DNA of 7,994 bases from an uncultured Clostridia bacterium (lineage in GTDB: Bacteria; Bacillota; Clostridia; Lachnospirales; Bianqueaceae), in contig CALBGL010000105.1 of assembly GCA_937892735.1 (NCBI GenBank), forward strand, positions 1-7,994, written 5' to 3'. Positions 7,117-7,994 of this stretch are shown piece after piece. The notes below the pieces were generated by a model. It searched no databases and was not told where the DNA came from. It saw only the letters and a list, made by a program, of their open reading frames with translations. The position numbers and the translations under genes were made by a program. Numbering within the stretch: the first letter of the stretch is position 1; every line of letters begins with the position of its first letter.

Positions 7117-7166
7117 TATCAGAAAGGAATGTCAGCTTTCCGAATAGAGCCCTTGAGGCTTTGGAG

Positions 7167-7253
7167 TCACTGCGGATGCGCTTGGGGCCAATGGCTTAGT
7201 GAAAAAGTTTCTTTGTATACATCCATTCCTACGTAAACTGTGATATAATACAT
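7167..7253 (-). pseudogene. IS110-family transposase, N-terminal remnant
   Basis: Starting at ATG 7253, behind a GGAGG at 7261-7265 with a 7-base gap, the minus strand reads MYYITVYVGMDVYKETFSLS. This matches the start of IS110-family DEDD transposases, where VGMDVHKxxFxL carries the first catalytic aspartate (here Asp11 of GMDV). Similarity stops after about 19 residues, near 7197. A further nine residues lead to a TGA at 7167-7169, so the rest of the roughly 400-residue enzyme, including the C-terminal serine domain, has been lost. The flanking DNA at 7117-7190 is not recognisable as transposase. This is dead, and marks an old insertion next to the flippase gene. Confidence 0.8.
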
Positions 7254-7438
7254 TTGATAACCTCCATTTGTATGCGGTAATCCCTGTTACTTTTGATTTG
7301 TTCCAATCTATAGTATACAGGTAAATTCACGATTTTACAAATTGGAGGTCATTACATATCATCTAATTACTGGTATTAATCCGATCTATTCAATTATATT
7401 GTATTGCTCAAATATATGCTAAACTGTATAAAATCTAT
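7254..7438 (-). mobile_element. IS110 left-end leader with promoter and ribosome-site-masking inverted repeat
   Basis: This is the non-coding DNA between the transposase start and the flippase stop. A promoter, TTGTAA (7335-7340) and TATACT (7312-7317) with 17-base spacing, points at the transposase. An imperfect inverted repeat joins 7255-7272 (TGATAACCTCCATTTGTA) and 7336-7354 (TACAAATTGGAGGTCATTA), which covers the GGAGG ribosome site. In IS110-group elements the bridge RNA is encoded in this position, upstream of the transposase gene, and the length available (about 185 bases) is compatible. I cannot identify its loops. The outer boundary of the element is not defined. Confidence 0.5.
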
Positions 7439-7994
7439 TCATCTATACACCTTATTCTTTACCGTTTTTAGCAAAGTTTTCGTAATATCTTTGTTTAATA
7501 AATAACACATTATTAAGCTTGCAACTATGTTAATTGCATCAAGCGCTGTTTGTCGCATATAAAAAAGTACACCAGAAAATCCAATTCCTAATAAACCAAC
7601 TATCATTTGCTTAAAATTAAATTTTATATGTACAATTTTCTGAACATCAATATATCGATATAAATCAATAAATATATAACCACAAAGTGTAGATAATGAT
7701 GCGGCAAACAGCCCTATATACCTAATTAGAACAATATTAACTATTAAATTTATTATCGCAGACACTATTGTAGTGATTCCTACATTAAAAGATTTCTTAT
7801 ATGCAAGATAAATTCCTCCCAAATATGTAGAAATACAAGAAAAAAAGAAGGCAATAAAATATATTGGAACTTGATAGAGCGCCTCATCATAATTCCCTCT
7901 TATTAATATTGTAAACATTACAGGAGTTCCAGCAATGAGTACCATAGTAGCTCCTGACATCACATTGTACAATATCTGGAACATCTTAGAATAA
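7439..7994 (-). CDS. Polysaccharide flippase (Wzx-like), C-terminal part
   Basis: C-terminal part (184 complete codons in view) of a multi-pass membrane transporter of the MOP superfamily that flips lipid-linked glycan units across the cytoplasmic membrane. The frame is open to the right edge, so the start is outside; the first ATG in view (7984) is internal, preceded in frame by YSK. About six hydrophobic segments are visible, for example LYQVPIYFIAFFFSCISTYL, SAIINLIVNIVLIRYIG and MIVGLLGIGFSGVLFYM. The pattern GIYLAYKKSFNVGITTIVSA, then NLIVNIVLIRYIGLFAASLS, is the usual Polysacc_synt_C signature. Full-length relatives have about 470-500 residues. The DNA is far more AT-rich than the transporter operon, as is common for transferred surface-polysaccharide loci. 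No clear terminator follows its stop. The repeat unit it moves cannot be told. Confidence 0.85.
   Translation of the reverse strand, partial: YSKMFQILYNVMSGATMVLIAGTPVMFTILIRGNYDEALYQVPIYFIAFFFSCISTYLGGIYLAYKKSFNVGITTIVSAIINLIVNIVLIRYIGLFAASLSTLCGYIFIDLYRYIDVQKIVHIKFNFKQMIVGLLGIGFSGVLFYMRQTALDAINIVASLIMCYLLNKDITKTLLKTVKNKVYR

Noticed and set aside
7384..7441. 9-bp direct repeat ATCTATTCA at 7384 and 7433 as a target-site duplication
   Set aside because: Both copies are on the same side of the IS110 remnant in very AT-rich DNA, and IS110 elements usually make no or only very short duplications.

Overview
The window looks like chromosomal DNA from a low-to-mid GC Gram-positive, most likely a gut Clostridium-type bacterium of the Lachnospiraceae or a close relative. 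This rests on strong GGAGG-type ribosome sites, Gram-positive rho-independent terminators, a lipoprotein-anchored binding protein, an LplABC-type sugar transporter without its own ATPase, and the kinds of mobile-element debris present. No rRNA or tRNA is present. Every gene that looks intact is on the minus strand.

Layout, left to right. Positions 1-1117 hold the 5' part of a large serine recombinase, cut by the window edge. Positions 1118-1737 hold no gene. They contain a 13-bp palindrome close to the recombinase start, then a tandem array of about six 74-bp units (1222-1661). Each unit carries two hairpins, and one of these keeps its stem while its sequence changes. A strong terminator (1682-1726) follows. 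Positions 1738-5311 are a three-gene operon read right to left: a binding lipoprotein (3629-5311) and two permeases (2635-3564 and 1738-2622). It has a good sigma-A promoter at 5362-5390, two small palindromes upstream of that promoter, and a hairpin between the binding protein gene and the first permease gene.

Positions 5582-7253 are a stretch of decayed genes. They include a long perfect hairpin terminator (5582-5637) and a broken pRiA4b ORF-3-like gene (5691-6732, minus). There is also a probable Sel1-repeat gene with a frameshift and a stop (6873-7116, plus), and the first codons of an IS110-family transposase (7167-7253, minus). The IS110 leader (7254-7438) still carries a promoter, a ribosome site and an inverted repeat that could mask that site. 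The window ends in the 3' part of a strikingly AT-rich Wzx-type polysaccharide flippase (7439-7994, minus), probably the edge of a surface-polysaccharide locus.

Functionally, the operon would capture an oligosaccharide or glycoside at the outer face of the membrane and import it with a shared ATPase encoded elsewhere. The flippase would move lipid-linked glycan units outward. The recombinase, the repeat array and the IS and gene remnants suggest that both flanks of the transporter operon have seen rearrangement. The 74-bp array is the strongest candidate for something undescribed.
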